Assembly: GCF_000203795.2 (NCBI RefSeq)
Contig: NW_006281107.1
Coordinates: 692,965-756,964, forward strand
Source of the DNA: Batrachochytrium dendrobatidis JAM81
Taxonomy: Eukaryota > Chytridiomycota > Chytridiomycetes > Rhizophydiales
Length of the DNA: 64,000 nt
Direction: 5' to 3'
Shown: positions 53,050 to 64,000 of the stretch, piece by piece
Layout: every line of letters starts with the position of its first letter
Numbering within the stretch: position 1 is the first letter of the stretch
Notes under the pieces: generated by a model
The model's input: only the letters and a program-made list of their open reading frames with translations
Told to the model about the DNA's origin: nothing
Database searches by the model: none
Made by a program: the position numbers and the translations under genes

Positions 53050-56000
53050 ATGTTTGCTGGACGATATCGCGTTGGAAAGCGAGATGGCAAGACTCCTACT
53101 GGCGTTGTAGTGCCTGGACAGGAAGGAAATACCAGGCCAATAACTAGTCCAGAAATTGAAGAGGCAAACTCTCTGCCTCCACTTGTCACCGAAGTCATGA
53201 GTGTGGTTCGTTTGAACTGGGACTTTATGACTGCAAATGAGGCAAGCATCAAGTCTTGCATTCAATATACTCCAATACATTCTACTTTAAACTGTTGTTT
53301 CTATTTGAGAAATGAAAAGTCGAGATATCACTTGTAGTTTTAACCATCTAAACACTAACATTGAATAATATGTCTAGTTTAACCCTATCCCATATGCTCT
53401 TTCATTGTTGGATGGTAGCTCTCTTGGACGCGACTACGAATCATTCTGTGATATTCACGATTCTCTAGAAAAGGCCATGGACCTGATTGTCAATGGTAAA
53501 ACACAATGCTAAATCAATCGAGGTTTAAATCCAGATATGTCATGATATATGCATTGACTTGCTTTTGTTGGATCCATCAATCAATAGATTATCATCAGGC
53601 ATTCAATAGTGCTATTCAAACATTTAGTTCTGTCGTAGACACAATCTCAGGTAACTACTAGATAGTGATATAAATTAAAAGGTTTACTGTATCTAACTAG
53701 CACTGGTATCTAGAGTCTCAAAAAAAGGTACAAGAAATGCGAGAAAACCTTGAAAAATCTAAAAACTGGCTGGAATGCAAACGATTCGATCTACTTCATC
53801 TATGGGTTAAAAGTATCCAGTTTAAAGAAATGAGCAGAATTCTTGAAAGCATGCAAGTTGGATTGTTTACCTTGTCATGAAATGTCATCTATATATTAAT
53901 CCATTTCATAACTGATCCACTTGTCTGTATAGCGATGAGCTCCAGCGTTCACCCACAAAAATTCAAACTCTTATAGATGGAAAGTACTATCTTACTGCTG
54001 TTAAAACGCTTGTCAGTTCAATTCGAACCCTAAATGCGAGCGACGTGGTAGATATCGGAGCTATGGATACTGTCAAAGAAAAGTTGGCACAAATGAGCAA
54101 GGTAACCCTAATGCTTAATATGCATGTTTTTTATTATGTGTGTATATGATGATTGATCCTAAATAATTGTATTTGTTTCAACAGCAAGTGTATGATTTGA
54201 TTTTAGAAGAAATTCACGATCATCTATATTTAAAAACCGCACCAGCAATGGCAAGAATTGAACCAATCCTAAAGTATAGCTTCACCAATCAAAACTATAA
54301 TAATGCAAACGTATCAATGCAGAATCATTTATATTTATTGTGTGGTGTTAAACTTTAGCACATCCAAAGAAAATGTTGAGATTGCAATTGGTGAGTTTCT
54401 TGTGATCAAATAGTCTGTTATGCCAAGCAAATCTACTTTACTAACATGCAATCTATTTAATATTTAGGAAATGAGTATCAATTTTTTACAAGGACCAAGC
54501 TGGACTATGTGTTTGATCAAATCAAACCAGAAGTATGTAATTGCACCAATCGTTTAGATTACGTGTGGCTTAACCATACCAATGATGTGTATCAACTCAT
54601 GAATCATTCAATAGCTGTTTGATGATTTCGAGTCAAATCCAGAAACCAACTCATTTTGCTACTTGCAAGCATTAGTGGAAAGTTTAAAAGTATTGGATAA
54701 GCTGGAAGATGGTCTCAAGGTAACAACTGCGTATAACTATGCATGAATAACCAAAGCCATTTGACCTGATCAATGGTTTTTATACACGGGACTACCAATC
54801 CATAAAGGTAATTGATAGTAGAGTCACTCAAGAGCTATTTGGTGTTGTTGAAAAGACGATCGAAGAGCAGGAGCATAGGCATGTTGTTTATCATCTTTTG
54901 GCAGATTTATCGTGTTCATCAGTGAATTATAAAGTTTAACCTTTAGTTTTTGAACAATTACAGTACAACCAATCAACCACTTTCCCACGATGGAAATTTC
55001 GATGACTCTCCAGCAGAAAACAACCCTTTGGCATCCATTCTTTTGACTCTCTATGATAGATTTGAATGTATTGTAATGAGCCATATGTTTATTCTCAAAG
55101 TGGCTAGCGGAGAGGGTGGGGTAAGCTCATCAATTTGTTGGTGAGATATATCAAAACTATTATAGCTAATTCATATTTTATAATAGATTGATAAAGACAA
55201 AGGTAGTGTGTATTTGTTTGTTTTTCAGAGATAATAATGTCGAGATGCTATTTCAAACGATTTGTCGTGTTAAATCAAATTATTTAATATGGAGCGCAGT
55301 TCCATACACTGCATCTGATATATGTCATGCTGTTCAGGGAGAAGTCAAGACCGTGTTATACGACTATCTGATTACTGTAGAAAAAACTATCGCTAGTACA
55401 AACACTGTTTCGTCCATGAACGAAATACTTCGCGATAAACGAAAACCGGCCGAGCGAATTGGCAAGGTATTTCTATTGTTTGCAATAAGATTCAATGTGT
55501 CTAATTTAAACTAATATTTTTATAAACTGTTTTCAAAACATTGATACAAAAACTCTCGTCACCTAGCAAGTATTTCGGATCAATGGAGCCTCTAATTCAA
55601 CACTATGTGTCATTTCCGAAAACGAAGACCAGGATGAAATTTGGAAAGATGCCGACTTGGCAAAGTGTAGCGTAAATGATACTTTGGTAGGAAAAGGGGT
55701 GGTGGACAAGTATGCAAATGTACTTTCCAATGGACACAAGCCACTTATTCGTCCAGAAGCATCCAATATTTTGATTGCGTTCAAACCCACAATGCAGTTT
55801 ACTGACAGTCTTGAGCAAGCTGTTGGAATTAGGTATATACATGCCAAAATTTCAAATTTCATACGCATTTTTGTATCTGTAGCATCTGCTGTGTTTAAAT
55901 ACTTTACTTACAGTTTAAAATAGTCCTGGAGTTTTCCACGTATTTTTGGAAGACTTTGTGTTGAACGTATTTTTACCTCAGACTCATGATTTGGTTACCA

Positions 56001-57967
56001 ACTTTTATCACAATTTCATTAATGGTAAAAGCATTGCATCAATATATGATAAATGTGTTGTAGCTGTCACTTACTACTGGCACTTTTTCAGGAATTGATT
56101 CATTTCAAACAGACCAGCTTCCTGAACCATCGTTTCCTCTGTTAAAGGCAAGCAAGAGTCATATTTAAACTCATCTAGCCTGTATTGCTGACTTTAAATA
56201 CCATATTCTAGAGCGTGATTGCACTTGGTTATCTACTCCAAAGCATGTGCAAAATGTCAAATACAATCCCTATTCACAAAGAAGAGTTTTTGAAGTCACT
56301 CGAGTTTATTTTGGAAAAATTCCATGAAAAATGCCTGAGCAGATTTCGTACTTTGATTTCCACGGAACAATCTGGATCTGAGAACTCTGGCTCTATATCG
56401 TTTGCGTGGACAAAAAACGAAAAACTTACAGAGTTGATGGCTGAAAATTTGTTTTTGTAGGTTTCAGATGGCTAGCTACTCGATATGTTTAAATGACGTG
56501 TTGGTTTGATGAATGCATGATTTTGATTATAGGACGGACGCGTTTGATACACCAGCTCAAATGAATCGGAATCAAGCTGCATGGCAAAAAGTAAATCTAG
56601 CATTGCACTATTCAAATCCCTGACGACTATTTAGTCAACATCAATGGGTTTAATGTTGAAACATATATGTTAGGAAACAGATTTGGAAATGAAGCTCAAG
56701 GGAGAGCGATCATTTCATCGCAGTGAGCTGATTTTTGAGTCTCGACGATTACAGGGACTTGCTCAACTGCACTACAGCATGGTATATTGACAAACATAAT
56801 TTGTATTTGATTAAAACAGCCAGAGTAATTTTTCAACCAACATAATACTTTAGGAATGGCTTGCAGCCCAAATTATGTACATGAAAGGGGATACTGGCAG
56901 CAGCACTGGACTTGTTGCAACTAAAGTGTTTGAAAATTCTGTTGAATCATTGGTAAATTTGATTGATATAACATTTGTTTGTAACAATTAGTTTGCAAAA
57001 TTGGCTCACTCGTTATTTTAGACTGAGTATGTGAGATTGTCATCAGATAGTCTTCCTCAGCTAATTGTTGACTCTTCTGAGCTTCCTCAAGCAGAAATGA
57101 CAACAGAAATGGCAAATCGATTTAGCGTATTGGCCAACTCGTTCAAGGCACTGGAAAAAAAATGCATCTATTCGCTCAGGGTTGAGCTTCGGTGTCATTC
57201 CATGTACTACTTGGATCTTGCATTACGCGAGGCAAGTTTTTGAAGGATGCTATGTGTTACTGCTTGAACACTAAAAACTGACTAAATTTGTCTATATTAT
57301 ATAGGGCACATATGTATCAGACGACTCTAATCCGAGTCCTGATCCGTACATATCCATGCTAAATATGGATTTATCTGCAGCCGAGGAAGTGGTCGTTACA
57401 GCTTTGCCAATACGAAAAACTAGGCAAGTTGTATATAGCTAATAATATCATGACTTGTTTGGATTTGCAAAATGCAAAGCCTGTAACTATACACGGCTAA
57501 TTAAACTGATTAGGTTTTTGTTTGACGGACTTGGAGAACTTATGGCACAAGTGCTTATCTTTAATCTCCGATATATCCGCACCGTGAATCTCAATGGTGT
57601 TTTAAGACTTGTTCGAAACATTCAATCACTCCAGCAAAATCTAACCAATCTGGCATGTGCTCACCAAGAAAGTCTTGATCGTGCTAAGACCTACTACGAG
57701 TTACTTGGACTGGATGTTGAGGTTAGTAATTTATATTACCTTTTTGATATGATTGATCAAAGAAAAGCCTAACGGGATGATTTTCTGTGGTTATAGGCTA
57801 TTCTGAAAATGATTCCTAAAAACTCTGGACAATACACATATGATGAATACAAGGCCATTTTGGACCTGAAATTTCATGATGCAATTGTAGAAGGTGGTGC
57901 TGCTATCAAGCCGTACGAGGAAACTATCGTCAAACTAAAACGCTATTTTATTGATCATCGAAACTGA
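53050..57967 (+). CDS. SEC8: SEC8/EXOC4, exocyst complex subunit
   Basis: A subunit of the octameric exocyst that tethers secretory vesicles at the plasma membrane. N-terminus MFAGRYRVGKRDGK, then MSVVRLNWDFMTANE/FNPIPYALSLLD, SSLGRDYESFCDIHDSLEKAMDLI, VQEMRENLEKSKNWLECKRFDLL and later LYDRFECIVMSHM. Near the C-terminus are FLFDGLGELMAQVLIFN, VLRLVRNIQSLQQNLTNL and TYYELL, all typical of EXOC4. It has roughly twenty short exons. Three introns need GC donors: 53242 (GAG/GCAAGC), 56148 (AAG/GCAAGC) and 57232 (GAG/GCAAGT), each phase 0 on both sides. The stop is TGA at 57965. The total is about the usual 900-1,000 residues. Confidence 0.92.
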
Positions 57968-58306
57968 AATCAAATACAAGGTTGATTTTTTCAAATATAT
58001 TGCTTGAAGTCAATTAAATACTGCCTGAAAAACTATGGAAATGTTTACGGTAGTTGTGATGAACAAAGTGCTGATTGATTCACAACCATAATTTGACGGT
58101 TTAAACCAAGCTATAATAACTCGATATTTTTCAATGATGAGCGAAAATAAAGTGTTTTGCATGACACTAACATCAAAACAAACAAAATTGAAATGTATGC
58201 AAAGCTTAAAACTGATTTTTGCATAAAACAAAATCAAGTTTTTCACCTTTTGATATCATCTTTCATACACTTGATTCACGTATCTGTTAAGCTACTTTTG
58301 TTAGAA
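57968..58306. other. Intergenic region between SEC8 and the ATP-grasp gene
   Basis: About 340 very AT-rich bases. The frame of the next gene stays open through 58157-58306, but that upstream part is Lys/Asn/Ile-rich and resembles translated AT-rich DNA rather than protein. No other feature is seen. Confidence 0.45.
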
Positions 58307-59866
58307 ATGAGTGCTTCAATACTGGGTATGCAAACAAACACCAAGCCCAGTAGCACACAATGGCCAGCATCTATCTATATTTTTATGGGTACATTTTCGG
58401 AAAATCTTGGAGATGCCAACAGGCAGCTGCTTCTTAGCACAGAGGTAACTATTTACAATCCATTGCCTTTGTCGCGACAATCTATGCCAACACTAGCTGA
58501 AAATAAAAGACCTTGCTGTATCGAATGTCTATTCAACAATCCTAGTTTTAAATCCATTTATATGGTGCTAATTAGTATTATTTTATACTATTTCAATAGC
58601 ACGGCAAAAGTGATGATGTTCAACTGTTACAAAAAACGCTACAGATATGCGACCCAAAAACCAAAGTGGAGATTATCCCAATAGCAATTGAGACACAGCA
58701 GCAAATTATTAATCAGCTTGCTCAAAAGCGTGCTAGCGGAGAGCACATGCTGGTGATTAATTTGTGCGATGGAACAGAACTGGATGGGTATCCTGTAAGC
58801 TTTGATCTTCCCTTTGCTTTAGTTGTAATAGATGGATATGTTTGAGTTGCGCTTTAGCACTGATGAATTGTAGATGCTGATAATCTCATTTATATTTTAC
58901 ACGCATGCCTATTGTTAGGGGATTTCTGTTGTAAAAAATCTTCAGAACGCCAATATTCCGTTTTCTGGTGCGGATGCTCATTTCTACGATGGTACCACCA
59001 GCAAGCCTGCTCTTAAACGAGTGAGTCATCTATCAATGTTTTAACCTTGGATTTACAAGTAAACTGACTGTATTATTGTAGCAACTCATCAAGTTTAATG
59101 TTGAGACGTCTCCATTTCAAGAGATCAATCCAGGAACTGAGCTAGCCGATATTGCTGCATCTGAAAAAATCCTTAGGTATTTTTTATTTGAAGATTTAAA
59201 TGTTTAAAATTCTTGATTAGCTGAACCCAATTCATTGCGATTTCCAACTGGTTTAGCTGGCCAATGATTATCAAGCCATCTGTATCTTATGCAAGTATGA
59301 ACATCAGCGACACGTCGATTGTCCATTCAAAAGAGGAAGCACTTTGTCAAATCGAAAAACTATGCCAGTTGACTTCGCAGGGAATATTTATTGAAAAGTT
59401 TCTTCCAGGTCGTGAATTTACTGCTCTATGTACGGGTGATTCCAGGGATGGCGTCAAAGTCTATCCCGTAGCCGAGCGAGTGTTTAATCCAGCCTTGAAA
59501 ACTGAGGAGCGGATTCTTGCTTTTGATAGATACTGGGATGGATATGAACTAGGCAGTGAAGCACCTGCCATGACAGAATCCAGTATGGTGTGGTACGACT
59601 TGGCACCTAGCGAATGGCAATCCCATCTGCAAGATCTTGCTCGTCGTGCTTACACTGCATGTGGGGGAAACGGATACGGTCGCGTAGATATTCGCACTCA
59701 ATCGTTTGATAAGCCTGATGCGTTGGTTTTGGAAGTCAATGCAAATTGTGGACTGGCTTTTGGTGATGGAGCTTCCTCGCTTGGCGAGATTCTAAAGCTT
59801 TCCAAAATATCTCCTAGAGATTTCTGTATGGATTTGGTGCGTTATTCTTTCGCCCGACCTGTGTGA
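58307..59866 (+). CDS. D-alanine-D-alanine ligase-like ATP-grasp protein
   Basis: Read from MSASILGMQTN (58307) through five exons: donors ACAGAG/GTAACT, TATCCT/GTAAGC, AAACGA/GTGAGT and CTTAG/GTATTT, all in phase. The middle reads IETQQQIINQLAQKR and VINLCDGTELDGYP/GISVVKNL, then IPFSGADAHFYDGTTSKPALKR. The ATP-grasp C-terminal half has WPMIIKPSVSYASM (ATP-binding lysine), GIFIEKFLPGREFTAL, GYGRVDIRTQ and LVLEVNANCGLAFG (metal-binding Glu/Asn). This matches the Ddl family fold. Fungi make no peptidoglycan, so the true acceptor is unknown; homologues of this kind do occur in fungi. It could be of bacterial origin but has normal local introns. About 410 residues. Confidence 0.72.
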
Positions 59867-60111
59867 TGGGAATTGGTTTTCAGTTTGAGATATACTGTTA
59901 AAGATCATTTTAAATGCTAGATTAGTTTAAAACAATTGGATTGAATCACTAATGAGGTTGGCAATAATAAGTTTTGGTTTTATTATTTTTGTACATTTAA
60001 TGAGGGATTAAAACAAGTGATAATTGCTGTCAGTAGTCATTAACTGGTTCATTTGAGAATGTAAAGATCGAGACTTTGAATCTTCATTCCAACTTTATTG
60101 AATTGAAAACC

Positions 60112-61839
60112 ATGACTGCCAAACTATCTCGGGATATTGAGTACCAAGTAGATGCTTTAGTAACCAAACTCAACCGCAGGTACATTCTCAGTATGCACTT
60201 GCTATTGCCTACAGAAATACCAATGATGTTAACCTGGCTGTTTTCAATCCACTTGATTCTTTTTGATAGAGTGCTTGTTGGCTCGTTACCAGTTGCTCTC
60301 GAGACCTTGAGGCTAATCCGGACTGTTATTGGTGGAAGCAGATGGAATGATGTCGATGAACTCAAATCTGTTATCATGGAGGTTGATTCCCGTTTAGAAC
60401 AAGGCCAGCCAATTGGTATGGATCATTTTGAGTTTATGGATCGACTTTTGCAGTATAAAGTGCTGACATGGTGATATATAGAGCTTTCTGTTGGTAGTAT
60501 TACCAGACGAGTTCTTCAGCTGATTGCTGAAGAAGCAACTGCGATCGGGACAGAATCTTCAAAACCACAGGATTCAGATGAATTAGACGAAAGTGGCAGT
60601 TTTAGAGACAATATCCTTTTTACTGTATTATTCTGTAGAGATCTACTTTGAAACTCATGACGATTCGATTCCTAGAGTTTGAGTCATGAAGTTTTTATTT
60701 TAGAGCCTTGTGTTACCGGAATGTATTGATCACAAGCTGCAAATTGTCTTGACTATTGTTTTGGATATTACAGATGAAGAGTGCTCTCAAGCAGAGTTTG
60801 GTTGAATTAATGGACGAGCTGGAGACTGCATCTTCAAACATTGCAGCACAGGCATTAGAGCATATTCATTCAGAGTAAGATTCAATGAACTGTAGATAAA
60901 ATTGTATTTGTTCAGATACTAATTTATCGTACTATTTCAGTGAATTTATCATGACTATTGGAGGCTCGCCTATTGTAGAGCAATTTCTTAAAGAAGCTGC
61001 AAAACTACGCCGATTCAAGGTTATTGTCGCCGAGACAGCACCATTGTACGCTTGATGCATTCTATTTGATTACAATATCATTTGTCAATCGTATTCAGCA
61101 TGAACTAACACGGTATATTATGAATTTAGCTATACTGGACATGATATGGCAGCATCACTGGGAATGGCAGGAATTGATACAACTTTAATTACAGATTCAA
61201 CTATTTTTGCCATCATGTCTCGAATGAACAAGGTTATTCTTGGAACTCATGCAGGTGAGTTTTCCCCTGATTTCCATTGATCCAATTCTAGATCTATTTC
61301 AAGTATACGATCCAGTTTAACCAATGTCGACTACTTTTGAATTTTAAACTAGTTACTGCAAATGGCGGTATTGTAGCAGTCAGTGGAAGTCATGTTGTAG
61401 CTGCTGCTGCTAAACATCATTCTACTCCAGTTGTAGTGTGCACTGGATTACACACATTGTCACCCATCTACCCATACGACTCTGGCGTGTTTAACCACTG
61501 TATCAGTCCAAACACAATGAGCAACTTTACTGATGGTACTAGATCTATTGTTAAACTGTAAATATTTATTGTAGTTGGTAGTCCCATGGTAACATGTCTG
61601 GTGCTGTATGTTGATTTGTAGCTGAGATCACGAAGAATGTGGATTTGTTAAATCCCAATTACGACTATGTCGCACCCGAGTTTCTCTCCTTGTTTATCAC
61701 CAACAAGTTAGTATTTTTTGTCCATTCTATTTCGGTATTTATTATATAGTTTTACTAAATGGTTTAAAACCAAATTGAATTATTTAGTGGTCCTCATCCA
61801 CCTTCATATGTTCAACGACTAGTGGCAGACTCCTATTAG
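60112..61839 (+). CDS. GCD7: Translation initiation factor eIF2B subunit beta
   Basis: Regulatory subunit of the eIF2 guanine nucleotide exchange factor, part of the sensor for phosphorylated eIF2. Start [20 protein letters not shown]. Family blocks in order: [144 protein letters not shown], and [19 protein letters not shown], ending [18 protein letters not shown] together with YDYVAPE distinguish beta from the alpha and delta paralogues. About eight short exons; the TAG stop is at 61837. Confidence 0.92.
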
Positions 61840-62230
61840 CTGCAATACACTTGTTGGGTTTTTTGTGGACCATTCTTGCAATGCCATGTTTTATCTGACT
61901 CGATGATGTTACAGCATGATATAATTTTAAATAAAAGTGATTTTGCCAAGCTTGCATGAGTTGGTGGTGGCCAAGATATATATTTTGGAGTGGGATAAGC
62001 TATACGAGCTGGACACTATGGTTGGTCAATAGTCTTTTCAAGTTATTGAAGACTGTATGAAATGCATAGTTTATGCCTCGATAGATAGTAGGCATATTTA
62101 GTCTGCGATTTGATACCAAGTTTGGACGAGATACTAAATCCAACACAATTCATAACCTTAATCGCGACAAATTGGTAACCCAACTCAACATCATCAAACC
62201 TAATATTTGGGGTTTGTGCCATTCTCATCA
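61840..62230. other. Intergenic region between eIF2B beta and the ankyrin gene
   Basis: About 390 AT-rich bases with no supported gene. A minus frame at 62043-62264 overlaps the ankyrin start and shows no family features. It presumably contains the eIF2B beta 3' end and the ankyrin gene promoter. Confidence 0.5.
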
Positions 62231-64000
62231 ATGGAAGTAAAAAGCGAGCAGGTTCTAACCACAAGTGATGTAGATGAACTTAGTGTGGAAGAGCTATCCA
62301 AGGTATGGTGCGAGTATAACTATCATGCGTTTATTCCTCGGTCACAAGTTGCATCTAATAGATGCTTTGTATCAAACTATGGCTACGAACGTGTATCTTG
62401 ACTGTATTTGTAATACATACGAGTATTTTGGCATGACTTATTGTTTTTGGTCTTGTAGGTTGTGTTTAATGCAGTCAAGAGCGGAAACTCTTTGCTGCTA
62501 TCAAAGATATGCTCCAATAAAAATCAGCCTGCTGTACAGATATTGCTTACACATACTGATAGTCATGGCTCGACTGCTCTCTTGCTTTCAGGTACATGAA
62601 ATCTAAAATGTCCGTGCTGTTGTGCATGAGTAGATACAACGTCATGTTTTGATGCATTTACAAATTAAACTGATTTATCCGCTCATGGACCAATTTGTAC
62701 TGAATCATGCTCATTTGACTGGTAATAAATAGTATCTGGGGCTCACTTGGAAGTGTCACAATTGCTTCTCAAGGTAATGCAATGATAATCCATGCATGAC
62801 ATGAATCTGTCACCAGCTGTTTACTCGTATTTATTCTTGAACTAAACTTAAATGTATTTATCAGCTGGGTGCAAATGCCAACGATTCAAACGCATATGGA
62901 TGGACACCTTTAATGCTTGCCTCGTTAAACGGTGATCTTCCTCATGTCAAGCTTCTTCTTCATCACGGTGCTCAAATCGATGCCACATCTAGTTTTGGAC
63001 TGACATCCCTGACCTGTGCAGTACGTACTGCCAGTCTCCAAGTCACCCAACTTCTTTGCGAATCGGGTGCAAACGTGAATCTTACTGGTGGGATGACTGG
63101 GCTGACTCCACTCATGCTCGCGGCGAATTCAGGATGCACGGAAATTGTTATTTTCCTGTTACAGAACGGTGCTGAATGCAACGCACAAAGTAAAATCAAC
63201 GGATGGACAGCATTGATGTATGCTGTAAACAATTTGTCGCAACAGGAACCTGCTACCAAAAAATGGTTATCAAAAGAAGAGCATTGGAAGGGAGCAGATG
63301 TCGTTCGGACTTTGTTGGATTTTGGCGCGGATATTGATATTAAAAACTGGATGGATCAGAGGGCTGGGGAAGTTGCATGGACAAATAGAAAAGAGTGTGG
63401 TGATGTGTTTGCCAAGCTATGTAAAGAAAGGCGAACAAGATCTGGGCAAAGTCCTGAGGCGACTGATTTTCCTCAGCTTTCACCCGCTACTACAAAGCAG
63501 GTTAGTCTAATCATGACATTGGATTTTGGTTGATATGAATCAATGTGTAAAATTATGCAATGTTCATATGCATTCAAGGCTAATATTGAGATGGACACTG
63601 GTATTTATACGCAACGATCCAGGGATGGTTTTCTCGATTGACTAGTGGTGAGTTTGGAGGAACACGAGAACGAGTGCAAGGATTGTCTTTGGATGATTCA
63701 AAACGAAGTGCGACACGAACAATCAAAGGCAATAGATGGACAACTGCTACAAACGATCCTGGTGCAATTGGTGAGTTTAACTGGACAGCACAAACCAATA
63801 CTACAAGATGCAACTAACCCAACCTGTTGGTTTCTAATTATCAGAACCAATGTGCAACTCGCCCATGCCAACTACCAATGCATCTATTTCTTTACGGCCA
63901 GCCAATTCGGTAGTGTATATTTTAGCACGCAATATGCTTGTTGTGTATCATAAATATTCACATTATACTATTGATCAAACAATGTAGATACGAAGACATT
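62231..64000 (+). CDS. Ankyrin-repeat protein, incomplete at the right edge
   Basis: Starts MEVKSEQVLTTSDVDELSVEEL at 62231. After several short exons (VVFNAVKSGNSLLLSKI; LEVSQLLLKLGANANDSN) a long exon carries at least four ankyrin repeats: YGWTPLMLASLNGDLPHVKLLL, FGLTSLTCAVRTASLQVTQLL, TGLTPLMLAANSGCTEIVIFLL and NGWTALMYAVNN, with a last divergent repeat ending VRTLLDFGADIDIKNW. A Ser/Thr/Arg-rich region follows (GWFSRLTSGEFGGTRERVQ). The final readable exon is about 63844-63910, with a donor at TCG/GTAGTG and a possible acceptor at 63987, so the gene continues beyond 64000. Ankyrin repeats bind proteins; no partner or further domain is visible. An ANKS-type protein is one possibility only. 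Confidence 0.7.

Noticed and set aside
62043..62264. 73-codon minus-strand frame overlapping the ankyrin start
   Set aside because: No family features, and it overlaps a better supported gene.

Overview
This window looks like nuclear DNA of a flagellated (zoosporic) early-diverging fungus, most likely a chytrid. The genes are AT-rich and packed closely together, and are broken by many short introns (about 50-120 bases, GT-AG plus an unusual number of GC-AG). They include fungal-type housekeeping genes alongside flagellar genes that Dikarya have lost. A secreted S41-type peptidase at the left end fits Batrachochytrium and its relatives, where this family is expanded; that placement is inference from gene content only.

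Layout: 1-1355 has no supportable gene. Then come a secreted S41 peptidase (1356-3408, +), an unrecognised ORF followed by coding-like debris (3613-5114), the huge SAGA/NuA4 scaffold TRA1 (about 5115-17824, +), splicing factor YJU2 (17962-19146, -), the TOR kinase (19734-29798, +, 31 exons), an Integrator subunit 9-like protein (30012-32438, +), ribosomal protein eL28 (32464-33006, -), a RIM2-type mitochondrial pyrimidine nucleotide carrier (33426-35325, +), the CAF1/POP2 deadenylase (35390-36822, -), a small NDUFC2-like complex I subunit (37571-38001, -), a Fuzzy-like longin protein (38186-40110, -), a membrane DnaJ protein (40652-42076, +), an AXDND1-like axonemal protein (42565-45492, +), triosephosphate isomerase (45501-46635, -), dynein regulatory complex subunit DRC7 (46912-50557, +), phosphoglycerate kinase (50645-52796, -), exocyst SEC8 (53050-57967, +), a D-Ala-D-Ala-ligase-like ATP-grasp protein (58307-59866, +), eIF2B beta (60112-61839, +) and the 5' part of an ankyrin-repeat gene that runs off the right end (62231-64000, +).

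There is no operon logic, but some themes recur. Two PIKK-family giants lie next to each other with only YJU2 between them: TRA1, a pseudokinase, and TOR, with an intact active site. Three candidate ciliary genes (FUZ-like, AXDND1-like, DRC7) lie within 13 kb. Two glycolytic genes (TPI, PGK) flank DRC7. Convergent pairs are very tight (gaps of 8, 25, 64 and 87 bases) and divergent pairs share short promoter regions.

The strongest unexpected signal is in the splicing. Eight introns in seven genes are best explained by GC-AG boundaries with GCAAGT or GCAAGC donors. In each case the GC donor fits the reading phase, whereas the nearby GT donors either break the frame or are clearly weaker. YJU2 also has its start codon split by an intron (AT/G). 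I found no wholly new multi-gene system. All gene models are hand-read from splice signals and remembered family similarity, with no database search.
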